From the NCBI RefSeq assembly GCF_023159225.1, contig NC_063184.1:11707528-11771527 (forward strand): DNA of 64,000 bases. Reading direction: 5' to 3'. Positions 46,261 through 58,789 of the stretch are shown here, in pieces (position 1 is the first letter of the stretch; every line of letters starts with the position of its first letter). A program made the position numbers and the translations under genes. This DNA is from Perognathus longimembris pacificus (Eukaryota > Chordata > Mammalia > Rodentia > Heteromyidae). The notes below the pieces were generated by a model. It worked only from the letters and a program-made list of their open reading frames with translations. It was not told where the DNA came from and did no database searches.

Positions 46261-47165
46261 TCCCCCAAACAAAACAGAAAATGCTGTCTACATCTTAGGA
46301 TCTTAAAGCCCATTTCATTAGTGTGATTCAAATATTTTAATAACTGATATTAAAGTCTTCTCTCTGAGTTCAGTTTAACGTATTAGTCTGTGTTTTTAGT
46401 TGTGCATTTTATATCCTTTTCAGGCACATCAATTTTTTGGCACAGAGGAAACATTGTATATGAACTCTATGGAACTAAGAAAAACTTACTTTGGTTTTGT
46501 CACTGTGGCTTAGACTCTTAGAAAAGTGGCATATATATGTACATATACATATATATAGAAAGAGATTATATATATATATACATATATATGCACTGAGAAA
46601 TCACCAAGTTAACTGATGCATGATAATTACAGTATTGCTAGTGTCTCAGTGTGGGAATAGAAACATAGAGAGAGGTAGAAGCTAGGGAGAGCTCAGACCT
46701 AGAAAACAGATAAGCCTATTTTGGTGTAATTGCTTCAATTTTCAATTAACTTCATTATGTTCTCTTAAAAGATGGTGGTCTAGAGCTGCTTTTTATCTTC
46801 AAGAAGGGCTTGAAGGCATTTCCTCTCTGTTCATTCCCTTTCATCCAGTTACAACACACAAGGAGCCAAACATCTGAACTTCCTTCATAATTTTCTCTGG
46901 CTCAAGAATAGTTCCTGTAGAGACAGCAGGTGCTGGAGTCTAAACTAAGGGTTAACATACATGGTTGCATCCTGAGGACAAAAATGATGATACTCCATAG
47001 CAGCAAGTTTAGATGATGATCAGAAAGAATCACGACCATGTCAGTGGCTGTCAGCACAGTAAATGGCATTGAATGTATCAGTTTCCAAACTTCTCTAATA
47101 TTTTAACATTTATTTTTGTTTCAAGTATTTAGGTACAACTCTCAGAAAAGGGGCTAAAATGTAAA
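46261..47165. other. unique sequence with a TA-rich repeat, no gene seen
   Basis: TATA/CATA simple sequence at 46528-46590. The rest is unassigned. Confidence 0.4.
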
Positions 47166-47179
47166 TTTTATTTTCTTTC

Positions 47180-47455
47180 TTTTTTGTTCTTTTTTTTCCC
47201 CTTCAAAGTGATGTACAGAGGGGTTACAGTTTCATGTGTAAGGCAGTGAGTACATTTCTTATTCAACTTCTTACCTCCTCCCTCATTTCCCCAAGCCTCC
47301 CCCTCCCCCTTCCCCTCTCCCCTCAATGAGTTGTACAGTTGGTTTACACCAAATGGTTTTGTAAGTATTGCTTTTGGTATGTTTTGTCTTTTTACCCTTT
47401 GTCTCTCGATTTTGGTATTCCCTATCCTTCCCCTACTTCTAATACATGTAAAACT
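47180..47455 (-). mobile_element. L1 3'-UTR fragment (antisense), older subfamily
   Basis: 'agtgatgtacagaggggtta' (47208), a C/T-rich tract (47285-47325) that is the reverse of the G-rich tract, then 'gtctctcgattttggtattc' (47401). More diverged from the full-length element than the copies at 2349 and 44757. Confidence 0.8.
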
Positions 47456-48339
47456 AAGGTGACTTTTTTATACAGTGACATTATAAGATTAAGTTTTATG
47501 TCCAGTAAATTAATTCAAGGGAGATAATTTCAAAACATTCACATTTTGTGACTTTCAATCCCCAGAACTGAACAATAAGAGGGAGAGAAGTCAGAATCAT
47601 AAACCTCAAGTTCAACATTTATGAACTGTTAATGACTAGAAGCAATCTGCCTGCACTATACCAGGGATTCAAGGCAGAATCACCTGTGTGGCTAAGGGCT
47701 TCCTTACTACAGGTGCTGGGGTTCTCACAATGGGTTAGGTTCTGGACAGAACTGAACAGAATCAGTACTGATTAGAAGGATCAGAGCTATTTCCTAGGAT
47801 TGTTGGGGAGTTTGGTGAAGCTTGAGGTTAAGCTCAAACTCTGCTCCAAACCATGACCGGAATTTTGGCCACATCTACTATTTCCAGTAATGTGAGAATA
47901 AATGCACTGCACTGTAATGACGCAGCCCCAGCACCATTGTCCCTCTTTGTACTGGCACTCAGACACCAATGACTAAGACAGAACAAATATCTAAACGTAG
48001 AGTTATGCAAGTTACACGTAGAGTTATGCAAGTTACAGAAGCCATCATGAAGCTTTTGAAAATATTGTTCTGTTGATCTCTATAGAATCAGCTTATGCTA
48101 TCATACCACAAATAAAAGTTGTCAGCTTTATTAACAGAAGAAAGAGTATTACCTTGGAAAAGCCAGAAATAGTCACTTTAGAAGGTTGTATTGATAGCTA
48201 AAGGAGATAATCAATAAAAACATGTACTTATATGGCTGGTACATCTTAATTCATCACTATTTTGTTGCTACTTCTATGGGAAAGTGATAATTCATGCTTT
48301 TAATGTCAAAATAAGTTAAGGTTGTTTGTTCTTTAAATT
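47456..48339. other. unique sequence, no gene seen
   Basis: Contains a perfect 21-bp tandem duplication (47996-48037, listed separately). Otherwise nothing recognised. Confidence 0.4.
47996..48037. repeat. Perfect 21-bp tandem duplication
   Basis: A 21-bp unit starting CGTAGAGTTATGCAAG occurs at 47996-48016 and again at 48017-48037 without a mismatch. Each unit has TTATGCAA, which resembles a C/EBP-type site. Confidence 0.9.
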
Positions 48340-48640
48340 CAGTAAATCGCACTTGCTAAAGCAGGCACTCTTACTACTGAGCCACATCTCCAGATATGAT
48401 TTTTTGTGTGCTCTTCTTTAGGTACCATCTCACTTTCTTCCCCAGTGTGCCCCACAGGTACAATCCACCTTCCTGAGAAGCTGGGAGGGCAGGTGTGAAC
48501 CACCATGTACACATCTTCCTTGAGAAGAGGTCTCATGAACACCCCGCCCCCCCCACCCCCCACAGGCTTGAACCTCAGGCCCACCAATATCAGTTTCCCA
48601 AGTACCTAGGGTTACAGATGTGAGCCACTGGCAACTGGTG
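48340..48640 (-). mobile_element. Old antisense ID/B1 SINE units
   Basis: An ID-like end ('actactgagccacatctcca', 48374), a B1-like unit (48410-48505) and a second B1-like unit ending 'gttacagatgtgagccactg' (48611), with a C-rich run at 48541-48562 between them. Confidence 0.6.
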
Positions 48641-50984
48641 AAATAAGAAAGCTTTTAATACCAAGTTTCACACCTACTAGGGGGTGACATAGGAAGTATG
48701 CAAATTAAAGTTCAATAAAGGTGCAACTGATAAATATTCCATGTAAAAAAAGGAGACAGGAAGCTCTGCCTACAAAATATCCTTCCATTGAGCCCCTACA
48801 AATTTAGTCTGTGTTCTAAATACATTATAAATTATATTATGATTAGAAACAAGATGGAATTGACTTAAGTGAAAGAGGAACAAATATGAAAATTCAGCAT
48901 TTTTAGTTTGGTTTCCCATAAAACAATTAATTTAATTAGGAAAGGCTATAGCTAGAATAAAAATAAGGAAAAAAGTTCATCAATATCAGAAAGGTCCCTA
49001 GCCTATATTAGAAAGAAGGAAAAAATCATTATTTCTCAGAGTTAAATGAATAATTAATTCATGCTGTGAATATTAGACTGTCTTACTGCCAGAAATTATT
49101 TTAGACCATAGAGGTAGAGTAGCAAATAATACAATTGAGACTTCTGTCCTCCTAAAGTACATTTGAATAATAAATAGGAATGAATAAAAATTACAGAAAT
49201 AACACTTGTGACAGATGGTGTTCTCTGGGCTAAAGCATTTTCAAATACACATGTAGTAGAGACAGGGAGGAAGAGGTTTTGAATTTAAGCTGACTGGTGA
49301 CCATGCTATTTTTTGCTTTCATGTCTTCACACATTCCATGATAAGATACATGGGCAAAGAACCATCAGCATCGGAGGAGATGAAGAGCTATCTGCCTTTG
49401 GCATGTGGGCCTATGCGATTTCACAGTTATTATGTCATTGACACTGTCAGATTTAGTTGTGTCTAGATCAACTAGGGTACAGTGCATTAAAACCATCCAT
49501 TTTCTTGTAATAGAGGAATTTCTAAGTTTAGTAGTCCATTAGTTCTTAAGTGAAGGACTTAAATGTTACTATCAAGAGGAAGAACTCTGTTGTAAAAGGC
49601 AGGAGGAGGGAGTGAGATTAATACGTAGACTCATCAATCCAAAAGAAACTTGGGGAGGGGGAGGGAAAGGGGACAAGCAAGGGACTGGGATAATCACTAG
49701 TAAAAGGTAGAAATAACTTGATTAATGTTTTATCTATTTAGACTAACTTTATAGTCCTAGTCAAAGAGATTTCCTGTGACCTGAGTCACTTTGAAGAGAA
49801 CAATTTAGCATTTTCTTTTTGTAGGGTATTACAGGAAGACTCACTGAAACACGTAGACTATGGGTATAACACCATATATCTAAAGAGATACAAAATTACA
49901 TTATCCAATGGAAAATTACTTATCTACAAAATCATATTTTGTAGATAATGTAAAATCATATTTTGTAGATAAGATGAGATTCAGATATGGAGGTAGGTAT
50001 AGACTGATTAGATGGGAGAGGATAGAAGAGTTGAAACACTTCAATGGCTGGGAATATTTTGGAAGTTGGTATTTGTTAGCATTTCCCTAGCCTCAGATCC
50101 TCAGGTCCTCCCATTAGCCCCCAGATCCACCCATACCTAATGGGCCACTCCTACTCACTATTACCTGCTTCCCCTTTACCCCCAGAGAGAGAAGCTGCCA
50201 CCTGGATAAGGGGCAGACGCCATGTAGCTCCCTCTCTCATGGAAGATATGGCCTCACTTATAAACCTCCTTATGAACCTTCTTCTCCTGTCTGTGACTAT
50301 CTCCGCATGGTCCCCTGGGATGGCTGGGACATATCCTTTTAGTGTTTATTGAAGGGAATGGAATATACAACTTCTTAGTTTCTACTCTACCTCTATGGCC
50401 TAAAATAATTTCTAGCCATAAGCCAGTCTAATAGTCACAGCATGAATTAATTATATTTTTAATTCTGAGAAATAATCAATTTTTCTTCTCTCTAATATAA
50501 TCTAGGGACTTTTGTGGTATTACTGAACATTGCTTTTCTTCTAGTTATATATTTTCTAACTTACTAATTTTCTAAATTAATTTTCTGTTTCATTGGAAAT
50601 CAACTGGCACAAAAATTGATAAATTTCTATATTTAAAGTTAGTATGACTGTGAAAGTGTATTGCCACTTAGTAAATGTTTGGCCCAGTATATGCTGGGTA
50701 CCTGAGTGGCTGTAGGCACACAGGTGTTGCAGTTCCTTTATCACTTGGTCCCAGTCAAGATCAGGCAGCCCTCATGCATGAGAGCCACTCAGGAATAAAG
50801 AAACGTGTCTTGCTAAGGATTTTTTTTTAATATAGTAATTTTCAGAAACTATATGCAGTTGCATATAACCGTATGTTTAACATTTATAAATTACAAAATA
50901 TTAATTTGCAATAATGTTCTTTCAGAAGGAGAAACTAAAAAATCTATTAATTATAGGGAAAAATATCCCATGAAATGTTAAGTT
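48641..50984. other. unique AT-rich sequence, no gene seen
   Basis: About 2.3 kb with the palindromic duplication at 49920-49972 as its only marked structure. Frames at 49908-50090 and 50140-50352 have no known family. Confidence 0.4.
49920..49972. repeat. Perfect palindrome with partial tandem copy
   Basis: TTATCTACAAAAT (49920-49932), 3-base loop, exact reverse complement (49936-49948). The 18 bases at 49931-49948 recur at 49955-49972, a period of 24. Confidence 0.9.
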
Positions 50985-51004
50985 CTCTCTCTCTCTCTCT
51001 TTTT

Positions 51005-51080
51005 TTTTTATGTTTTGGTAGTGTTTTTGAGGATCAAACCCAGGGCTTCATACATGCTAATGAAGGGCTATATTTCTCAA
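51005..51080 (-). mobile_element. ID-like SINE fragment (antisense)
   Basis: 'gaggatcaaacccagggctt' (51030) is the reverse of a tRNA-derived box B region, after a CT/poly-T stretch at 50984-51010. Confidence 0.5.
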
Positions 51081-51529
51081 CTTATGCCTGATGCCAATAA
51101 CATGCTTCTACTAGGAACTGGCATCACAATCAAGATGTTTAAGGCAACACAGAAGAAAAATAAGCTATGTTGAGCTCTTGGAGGAAATGCTATGCTGTTT
51201 CCTATAGCTTATTGCTCTGCATGAAAACTCTAATTTTAACATGCTTACTTTTAAAATTAATAAATGATTATTTGCTATCTTCCAAATGTTTGCTGAGAAT
51301 GAATGAAAAATGTGGAACTTCTGGAAGCTGTCTCAGAAAGAATTTTGGTCCCATGAAACATGAATGTATACTGGGACTATTTTGAAGATAAGGTATTTGC
51401 CTGGGGAATCAGCCAGATTTTTATATCTCATCTTCTCCATTTGTAAATGGAATGTGCAGTGCTGAACTTGGGAGTGGCCTGCAGTTAGCAATCTGTGCCT
51501 TGGTTTATCTTACTATAGCTACTTAAATT
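51081..51529. other. unique sequence, no gene seen
   Basis: Nothing recognised. Confidence 0.4.
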
Positions 51530-51625
51530 TTTTTTTAACTTTTTAGTATTGAAGTGAGTGTACAAAGGAGTCTCACTTCACTATGTCAGTTTAGGAGTAC
51601 AATGTGTACAAAACATGTAATAGCA
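51530..51625 (-). mobile_element. Very old L1 3'-end fragment (antisense), tentative
   Basis: 'gtgtacaaaggagtctcact' (51558) and the following sequence follow the same order as the antisense L1 tails elsewhere in the window, but with many changes. Confidence 0.35.
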
Positions 51626-54600
51626 TAAAAACAATATAAAAGATTACTTATGTAAAATATAAAGCTCACTTGACATTTGCAAAAACTCTTACTTAAGTGC
51701 CATTAGAACTCTAATTAGGTAGGAATTACCATCTCTCTCCTTTACAAAGAAAGGCCCTGAAGCTACTAGAGGTCAGAGGATGTGCCTAGAGCTTTAAGTG
51801 GGGCCAAGGAAAACAAAAGGTGTGATCTCACAATAGCTCCTGTTTTCACTTGCAAATAGCATTGGTTTTCAGTTCCTTTCCCTAGTCTCAGCCAGACATC
51901 CATTCACTCAGTGTTGATTTTACTTAGCTTCTTCACACTTACTGGGCACTGTTGACTAGGAAGTAAATTCTTTCCCCCAAAGTCTTCCACAGTGGCTAGT
52001 GACATCCAGTAAGTAGGTTAAGAAGACCCAGTCCTTCTGCTTGCTTTCTCCCCAGGCCAGGTTTTCATTGAAACTCAGTCTTCTGAAAGTCAGTGCATTT
52101 ACCTCCTGTCCAGGACCACAGAGATGCTTTAAGCCAATCCCATCAAACCCAAACCCAGCTCCCAAGACTACATTCAGTGTTATTAAAATGCCATGCTGCC
52201 ATTCTACAATCATCTTACATTTCCAGTGTAGCAATCAGAGGTTGACGAAAATCAGGACTTCATAATTGGGGCTCTAGAAATCCAAAACAAGAAGAACAGC
52301 CAAACCCCGCTTCAGCCATCTTGGTAAAGAAAGATGTCCAAGTGTCAAGACCACTTACTTGCCCAGGCTTTGGATTTCCGAGCCCTAAGCTTTAATGTGA
52401 CATCTGTCATATTTAGTGAGACAAAAGCCATTATTTATTACAAATGCCAATGCCCCATTAAAGCCAATAATGATAGTGATAATGATAGCAACAACAACAA
52501 CAATAATAAATGTCAGCAATGGAGAAAGTCCCACAATGGCCACAACCCTGGTAAAATCACTTTCCTAGTCATCACTATGGTGAGGTTCCATCCCAGCTGT
52601 TAGAACCAACTGAGAGGCATTCCAGAGAGAACAGGCCACATGGCCTCTCTGACTTCTGTTTTATTAGTCATGCTTTAATGACTTATACCTTAGATTCTAG
52701 ATGTTTTAAATATGCAGGAGGATTTTCCAGAGGGTTCAAATATAAGTAGTGTGGTAATTCTAAGAAGGAATCTCTAGAAAAAGCAAACGGCATGGGTAAG
52801 TTTCACAACAAGACATCTTTCTGCGTTGGCTTTTCAAATCCATTGTTACCTTCTCCTCTGGGCTCTCTACCTACCTTGCTGGCCTGGGATGTCCTGCATT
52901 AGCGGATTCCCTTTCCTCTGGGGTCAAGTAAAATTAGCAGGCTCATAGGAAAGAGAGCAGCTGACTCAGAGAGCTAAGTCAACCTAGCTGTTCCATCCCT
53001 CTTGTCTTTCCAGGGGCCCAGTGACTGGCTGTCCTCAGGACTTTAATTGAGTAGTTTAGGGGCATGTGAAGGGCAGAAACATCTTCCCTCCCACCTTACA
53101 AAAATGAGAAGAGGAAATCCAAGTTGGAGGAAGCAGAGGACCAGAGGAGCTGAGCAAAGCCCAGTTTTTCTAGTTGTTAGATTTGAACCCAATGCAGTTC
53201 TGTACAATAACATCCGTACATACTGTAATGAGAATAGTGAGTGACTATTGTCCTGATAGGGTTTTACAAAATGTTTCAGAATTGTTTCCCTCAATTCATA
53301 TTACCTTTAAGAGGACTTAACTGTTTCTGTCATAAAATAAAAGCTTTTGGGCATTGGACAATTTTATAGCACTTGAAAGATTCTCTGCCTGGCAGATAAG
53401 GAAATATTATCTTCCACAGAGTAAAATTGAAACAACAGAGATCAGTACTAAGGACTTGCATATACTAGATCTATCTCAATATACTGTATTTATACTAAAG
53501 TTGTTTGCTCAGCAAAATTAAGTAATACCACATGAAGGTAGGTTATTGACATCATTGTTTTCAAATATCGAGGTACAATTTATATCAATGTAACTATTAC
53601 TCATCTTTTGTCAAATACCATTATATTTTCTAAACATTGTTCTCTCCGCCCCCTCCACCCCCCTTTAGCCCTCTGGGTTTACAGGATGTGAAATTAAAGA
53701 GTTGAGAGCTTCTTTGTGGAATCCTATATTCTGAAATTTGAATTCAACCTCAGGCAACTTACCCCACATGTAATTTTTGGCAAATAACGCAGATACTACA
53801 GTCGGCCTCAGCTTCATAGCGAGGGGGGGGGGGGGGCGGGGGGGTTAGTGAGTGACACACACCTCATTGCCTTGGTGAGAAATTCAATGAAGCAATAAAT
53901 GTAAAGTGCTTACTCCAAAACATAACTAGTAGATATTATAGACTACCTGAGCCTAATACTTTTTTGAATTTGTCAAATGATATTTTATGACAGCTATGTT
54001 CATCATCTATTTATTATACAAGCAGTGTTAAATTTATCATCTCATTTTCAGTGTCAGTTTTGTAAGGCTTTGTTGTGCTGTTATTATTCCATGTGTTCAG
54101 AAAAGAAAATGAGCCTTAGAGATTTAAAGTCACTTGCATGTACTAAATAGAATTCAGATTGAAATCAGTCAGTCAGTTGCAAGTCACCAAGGCTGTTTAG
54201 TGATTGGAGGGAAAATGAGAATGATGAGAAAGGTGTTTTAAGTTTTTCCATCTCTTATAGTTCATATCCTTGATTCTGTAGTTTTGTGGCTCAAACATCT
54301 CTTCCCACTTCAGAAGTCTGGGTGACAGACAGTGCTCTGTGTGGAGGCCAGCATATTGGGGGACAGGACACATATTCCTTATTGCTGTCCTGCTTCAAGG
54401 AATAAGATGTTTTATTGTGGCCAGATAATTTGAAAAACACAAGGACATAGCATCTAAAATATAACTTAAAGGAAATATCCAGTCCCCCCTGAGATAAGCA
54501 AATGGCTATAGGGATTTTAGTTAGCTTAGAAAGAGAATTCAAGAAACCTTTGGCCCCATTTATATCCTTCAGGAGATGGGATATTTTATTTGGCTCTTTT

Positions 54601-55245
54601 TCTATTGTCAAGAAATAAATAGAAAAAAAATTATCAGCTCAAAAGGATTTTCCAGGTCTTATGGATTAACCACTGAAAAGAAAGACAATATTATTAAAAG
54701 TTCTTCACGTTAGTCATCTAGAAAGGATTGATGTGGACTATAGATTCCAAGAGGTTTAAAAATCGGTGACAGAATATTCATCTCAACCAGTGAGAGGATG
54801 AAACTCTAAATCACTTGGAGAAAAAAAATTCACATTATTTTACTTGGATTTTGTACATCTCTGCTAAGAACACAAGTAGAACTTAGCACCATTGATTAGC
54901 AAAAATAAAATGGTATATTTTAATATCTCAAAATGTATAATGCCATTTATCCTTTATCTCACCTGCATCTGCCTGGAGTATTTTTATTTTATTATTTTAA
55001 AGAAAAGTGAGATAGGTGGTATTGTGTTTGTTTTTTTTTTTTAATTTAATAGTCTCCAAAATATGTCCTTGCTTTTTTCAAAGATTTTCACTACATGTCA
55101 ATTTAAGCAGATAATCTACTATCTGTTTAGATGCTCACATCATCCCATCGTTGACCATTGGGAGCCTCTTGGGTCTCCTAACTTGACCATATCCTATCTC
55201 CTGCTTTACATCACTTCCCAAAAATGTAATCATATAAAAATCCAT
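51626..55245. other. unique sequence, no gene seen
   Basis: About 3.6 kb. Holds a CAA/TAA trinucleotide run (52489-52510), a G run (53823-53844) and a possibly conserved block at 52320-52620. The 106-codon frame at 54291-54611 (-) has no recognisable domain. Confidence 0.4.
53823..53844. repeat. Poly-G run (G14 C G7)
   Basis: Fourteen G, one C, seven G. It could form a G-quadruplex, and its length is likely variable or prone to sequencing error. Confidence 0.85.
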
Positions 55246-55465
55246 TAAGCGCCAAGTGCCAGAGGCTCACAGCTGTATGTAATTATTATAGCTACTCAGG
55301 AGGCTAAGATCTCAGGATCATGGTTCAAAGCCAGCCCAGGCAGGAAACTCTGTGGGATTCTTATTTCCAATGAACTTCCCCAAAAAAAAGGTCAAAAGTG
55401 GAAGAGCATGAAAGCTTAGGGGAGAGCAACCAGGCCCAGAGTTCAAGCCCCAGCACCCCCCAAAG
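55246..55465 (+). mobile_element. B1-Geo composite SINE
   Basis: 'ctactcaggaggctaagatc' near 55290, 'catggttcaaagccagccca' near 55319 and 'agttcaagccccagcacccc' near 55440. Part of the Geo half is deleted. Confidence 0.75.
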
Positions 55466-56029
55466 GCTCCATTAAGAGACTTCATTGATTAGGTAAGAAC
55501 CCTCAGGATCATTTCCTAAAAGCCCATCAGCTGATAAGCAACCCACAATCCACTAACTGTGAGGGACAGTTTCCATTGACTCACCAGTGTTTGGCCTTGT
55601 GGCTAATTGGCCTGTATTCCAATAACTAAATTTTGTTCTTTGAGTGTCCAAAAGTAACCCTGAACAGACATAAATGATGGGCTGGAAATGAAGTTATATA
55701 CTTTGCTCCTTGTAACAGTATGATGAATAATTTAATATCATTTTGACTTTTGCTTACTTTAATGTTTCTGAAATCATAGCTTTTGAGGTAGGTGTCATTA
55801 TTACTCCTTTCTCAGAATAAGAAATTAAGAAATTTTAAGCACTAACCTAGTAGGCTGTGGAAACCAAAGCACAGACCTATTTTTCTTTCGGTTTCCAAGC
55901 TTGATGTCCCTGCCGTAGTAAATACATATGACTGTAAGTATATGAACATCTATGTATAGGTGAAAGGCATATCACTAATATCTAAACAACATACCTAAAA
56001 ATTATCTACATGTTACATATAAAACCATC
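55466..56029. other. unique sequence, no gene seen
   Basis: Nothing recognised. Confidence 0.4.
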
Positions 56030-58111
56030 AAGAATATTGTAGGATAGTACTGGAATCCCTAGCCATAGCAATAAGGCAAGAGGAGGACATCAAAGGGATC
56101 CACATCGGCAAGGAAGAAATCAAGTTATCCCTATTCGCAGACGACATGATCTTATATCTCAAGGACCCAAAAAACTCAGTACCCAAACTCCTACATCTAA
56201 TAAACCAATTTGGCAAAGTAGCAGGATACAAAATCAATCCACAAAAGTCAGCAGCTTTTCTGTACACCAGCAATAGACAAACAGAAAAGGAAATTATGGA
56301 AACAATTCCATTTACAGTAGCCAAAAAAAGAATAAAGTACCTAGGGATCAACTTAACCAAGGACGTGACGGACCTATTCAATGAAAACTACAAAAATCTA
56401 ATAAGGGAAATCAAAGAAGACACAAGGAGATGGAAAGACCTCCCATGCTCATGGGTAGGCAGAATCAATATAGTGAAAATGGCCATACTGCCCAAATTGT
56501 TATACAAATTCAATGCAATACCTATCAAAATCCCAGCCACATTCTTCACTGAAATAGAGAAACCAATCCATAAATTCATATGGAACAGCAAAAAACCTAG
56601 AATAGCCAAAGCAATTCTAGGCAAAAAACATAGTGCAGGAGGTATCACCATACCAGACTTCAAGCTCTACTACAAGGCCATCATAACAAAAACAGCATGG
56701 TATTGGTATAAAAACAGATCGGAAGACCAGTGGATTAGAATTGAAGACCCAGAAATAAAACCGCACTCTTACAGCCAACTGATATTCGACAAAGGAGCTA
56801 AAGACATACAATGGAATAAACATAGCCTCTTCAACTACTGGTGCTGGGAGAACTGGGCAGCCATATGCAGAAAACTCAAAGTAGACCCAAGCCTATCACC
56901 ATGCACCAAGATCAACTCAAAATGGATCAAGGACCTCAACATCAGACCTGAATCCTTGAAACTACTGAAGGACAGAGTAGGAAAGACACTAGAATTTATA
57001 GGCACAGGAAGGAACTTCCTGAATAGAGTCCCAGGCGCACAACAAATAGGGGAAAGACTCAACAAATGGGACTACTACAAATTAAAAAGTTTCTGCACAG
57101 CTAAGGTCATAGCCACCAAAATAGAAAGACAGCCAACGATATGGGAAAGGATATTTACCAGCACAGCAACAGACAAAGGCCTGATATCTGTCATCTACAG
57201 AGAACTCAAAAAACTAAGCCCCTCCAAGCCCAATAAACCTATTAGGAAATGGGCAAAAGAGCTAAAGAGAGACTTCACAAGAGAAGATATAAAAATGGCA
57301 AAGAAACACATGAGGAAATGCTCAACATCCCTGCTAGTAAAGGAAATGCAAATAAAAACAACCCTGAGATACCACCTCACCCCAGTTAGAATGGCCTATA
57401 CTCTGAACTCAGGAAACAACAAATGCTGGAGGGGCTGTGGGGAAAGAGGAACCCTTCTCCATTGTTGGTGGGAGTGCAAATTAGTACAGCCACTTTGGAG
57501 AACAGTATGGAGGTTTCTCAAAAAGCTCAATATAGACCTACCCTATGACCCAGCCATACCACTCCTAGGCATCTATCCTAAACAGCAAAACCCAAGATAT
57601 CAAAAGGACATTTGTACTTCCATGTTTATCGCAGCACAATTCACAATAGCCAAAATTTGGAAACAACCCAGATGCCCCTCCACAGATGAATGGATCCAAA
57701 AAATATGGTACTTATACACAATGGAATACTACATAGCGATTAGGAATGGTGAAATATTGTTATTCGCAGGGAAATGGTCAGAACTCGAACAAATAATGTT
57801 GAGTGAGACAAGCCTAGAACACAGAAAACAAAGGGGCATGATCTCCCTGATATATGACTGTTAACAAAGGGAGATGGAGAGACAGTAGAGACCAAGTCTG
57901 TGAACACTGTATATGTGCTTGATACATTGTATACTGCATATGGGTCTACCTGACCTAGACAAGGGATGGGAAAACAGGTTGTAAGATATCACAAGAAATG
58001 TACACACTGCCCTACTTTGTAACTGCACCCTCTTTGCACAGCACCTTGTAAAAAAAAATTTATGTTCAATTGATAATAAAAAAAAAATTAAAAAAAAAGA
58101 ATATTGTAGGA
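56030..58111 (+). mobile_element. 5'-truncated LINE-1 of a second lineage, perfect 15-bp TSD
   Basis: AAGAATATTGTAGGA flanks the insert at 56030-56044 and 58097-58111. The element starts inside the RT domain of ORF2 (at the position matching about 34092 in the full-length L1) and keeps the ORF2 end, a 3' UTR of about 210 nt, AATAAA (58075-58080) and an A-rich tail. The 3' UTR has no G-rich tract and does not resemble that of the other L1. The target on the opposite strand reads ATTCTT/GATGG, a weak endonuclease site. Confidence 0.95.
56047..57864 (+). pseudogene. L1 ORF2 remnant, 605 codons, open frame
   Basis: The frame is open from the truncation point to a native stop. It begins just before FADD (codons at 56134-56145) and runs through the thumb and C-terminal region. 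CX3CX7HX4C is complete (first Cys codon at 57424). The first ATG, at 56146, comes after the catalytic Asp pair, so no working RT could be made. Compared by eye with the same part of the ORF2 at 32083-35925, roughly two residues in three agree, showing a separate L1 lineage. The absence of stops suggests a young insertion. Confidence 0.95.
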
Positions 58112-58283
58112 AAGTGGTTGTATCAGTATGAAACAGATAATTTATCTCCTTTCTCTAGTGATGTTTAAGAACTTCTATTCAGAAATTCTTATGATTTAGA
58201 ATATTCTTTCTTCGTTGTTTGGCAGTGGTACTCGGGTTTGAACTCAGAACCTCAAATTTTCTAGGCAGATGTGATACTAAAGA
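58112..58283 (-). mobile_element. Short ID-like SINE fragment (antisense) in unique DNA
   Basis: 'gggtttgaactcagaacctc' (58234) and 'ctaggcagatgtgatact' resemble an antisense tRNA-derived unit at about 58216-58278. The rest is unassigned. Confidence 0.45.
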
Positions 58284-58753
58284 GCTGTGGGAAACAGTAA
58301 ACACAGAGCCATGAGGTCTGCCTGAGAGAATTGGGGAAGGCTGAGGGCGTCCCTGTCAAGACCTACTTTGCTTAGCATTACAGTGACCACAGTCTTCACC
58401 CTCCTGCTAATGGGAACACCGAAAGACCTTGGAGCTCGCAGGTGGCCTATGCAAATTGGTTGTTTTCTACTTTATGGGTAATTGCCAATCCTAGACCCCC
58501 CACAACTGACACCCTTATGTCTTTGAAGTAGTCTCTTTGACCTAGCCACTTTTCTGCATGTACTTTTGTCTGATAATAAATAAAGACCCTGTTCATGGGA
58601 CCAGCGGCATCTGATGCTGGAGAGGGGCAGCAGGTACCCTGGTACCCAGCAAATCAATTCCACTGTCCAGTCTCCATCATTGCTTTGCTCCGGGCCTTGG
58701 TCCTGGCTGCAGCAGGACAAGGCGCTCAGGTAGGTTTGCAACACAGAGCCATG
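58284..58753 (+). mobile_element. LTR-like insert with flanking direct repeats, family unknown
   Basis: AACACAGAGCCATG occurs at 58300-58313 and 58740-58753, and AGGTCTG follows both, after 5 extra bases at the second. The enclosed sequence of about 426 bp has an octamer-like 'cctatgcaaattggt' (58447) and AATAAATAAAG (58576), reminiscent of an LTR promoter and poly(A) region. A 14-bp repeat is too long for retroviral integration, so it may be an L1-mobilised copy or a duplication. Confidence 0.35.
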
Positions 58754-58789
58754 CCTCCAGGTCTGGTTTTCACTCATTGTGTTTGTTTT

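Noticed and set aside
54291..54611. 106-codon antisense frame in unique DNA
   Set aside because: No recognisable domain, promoter or splice context. Its length is within chance for this amount of sequence.
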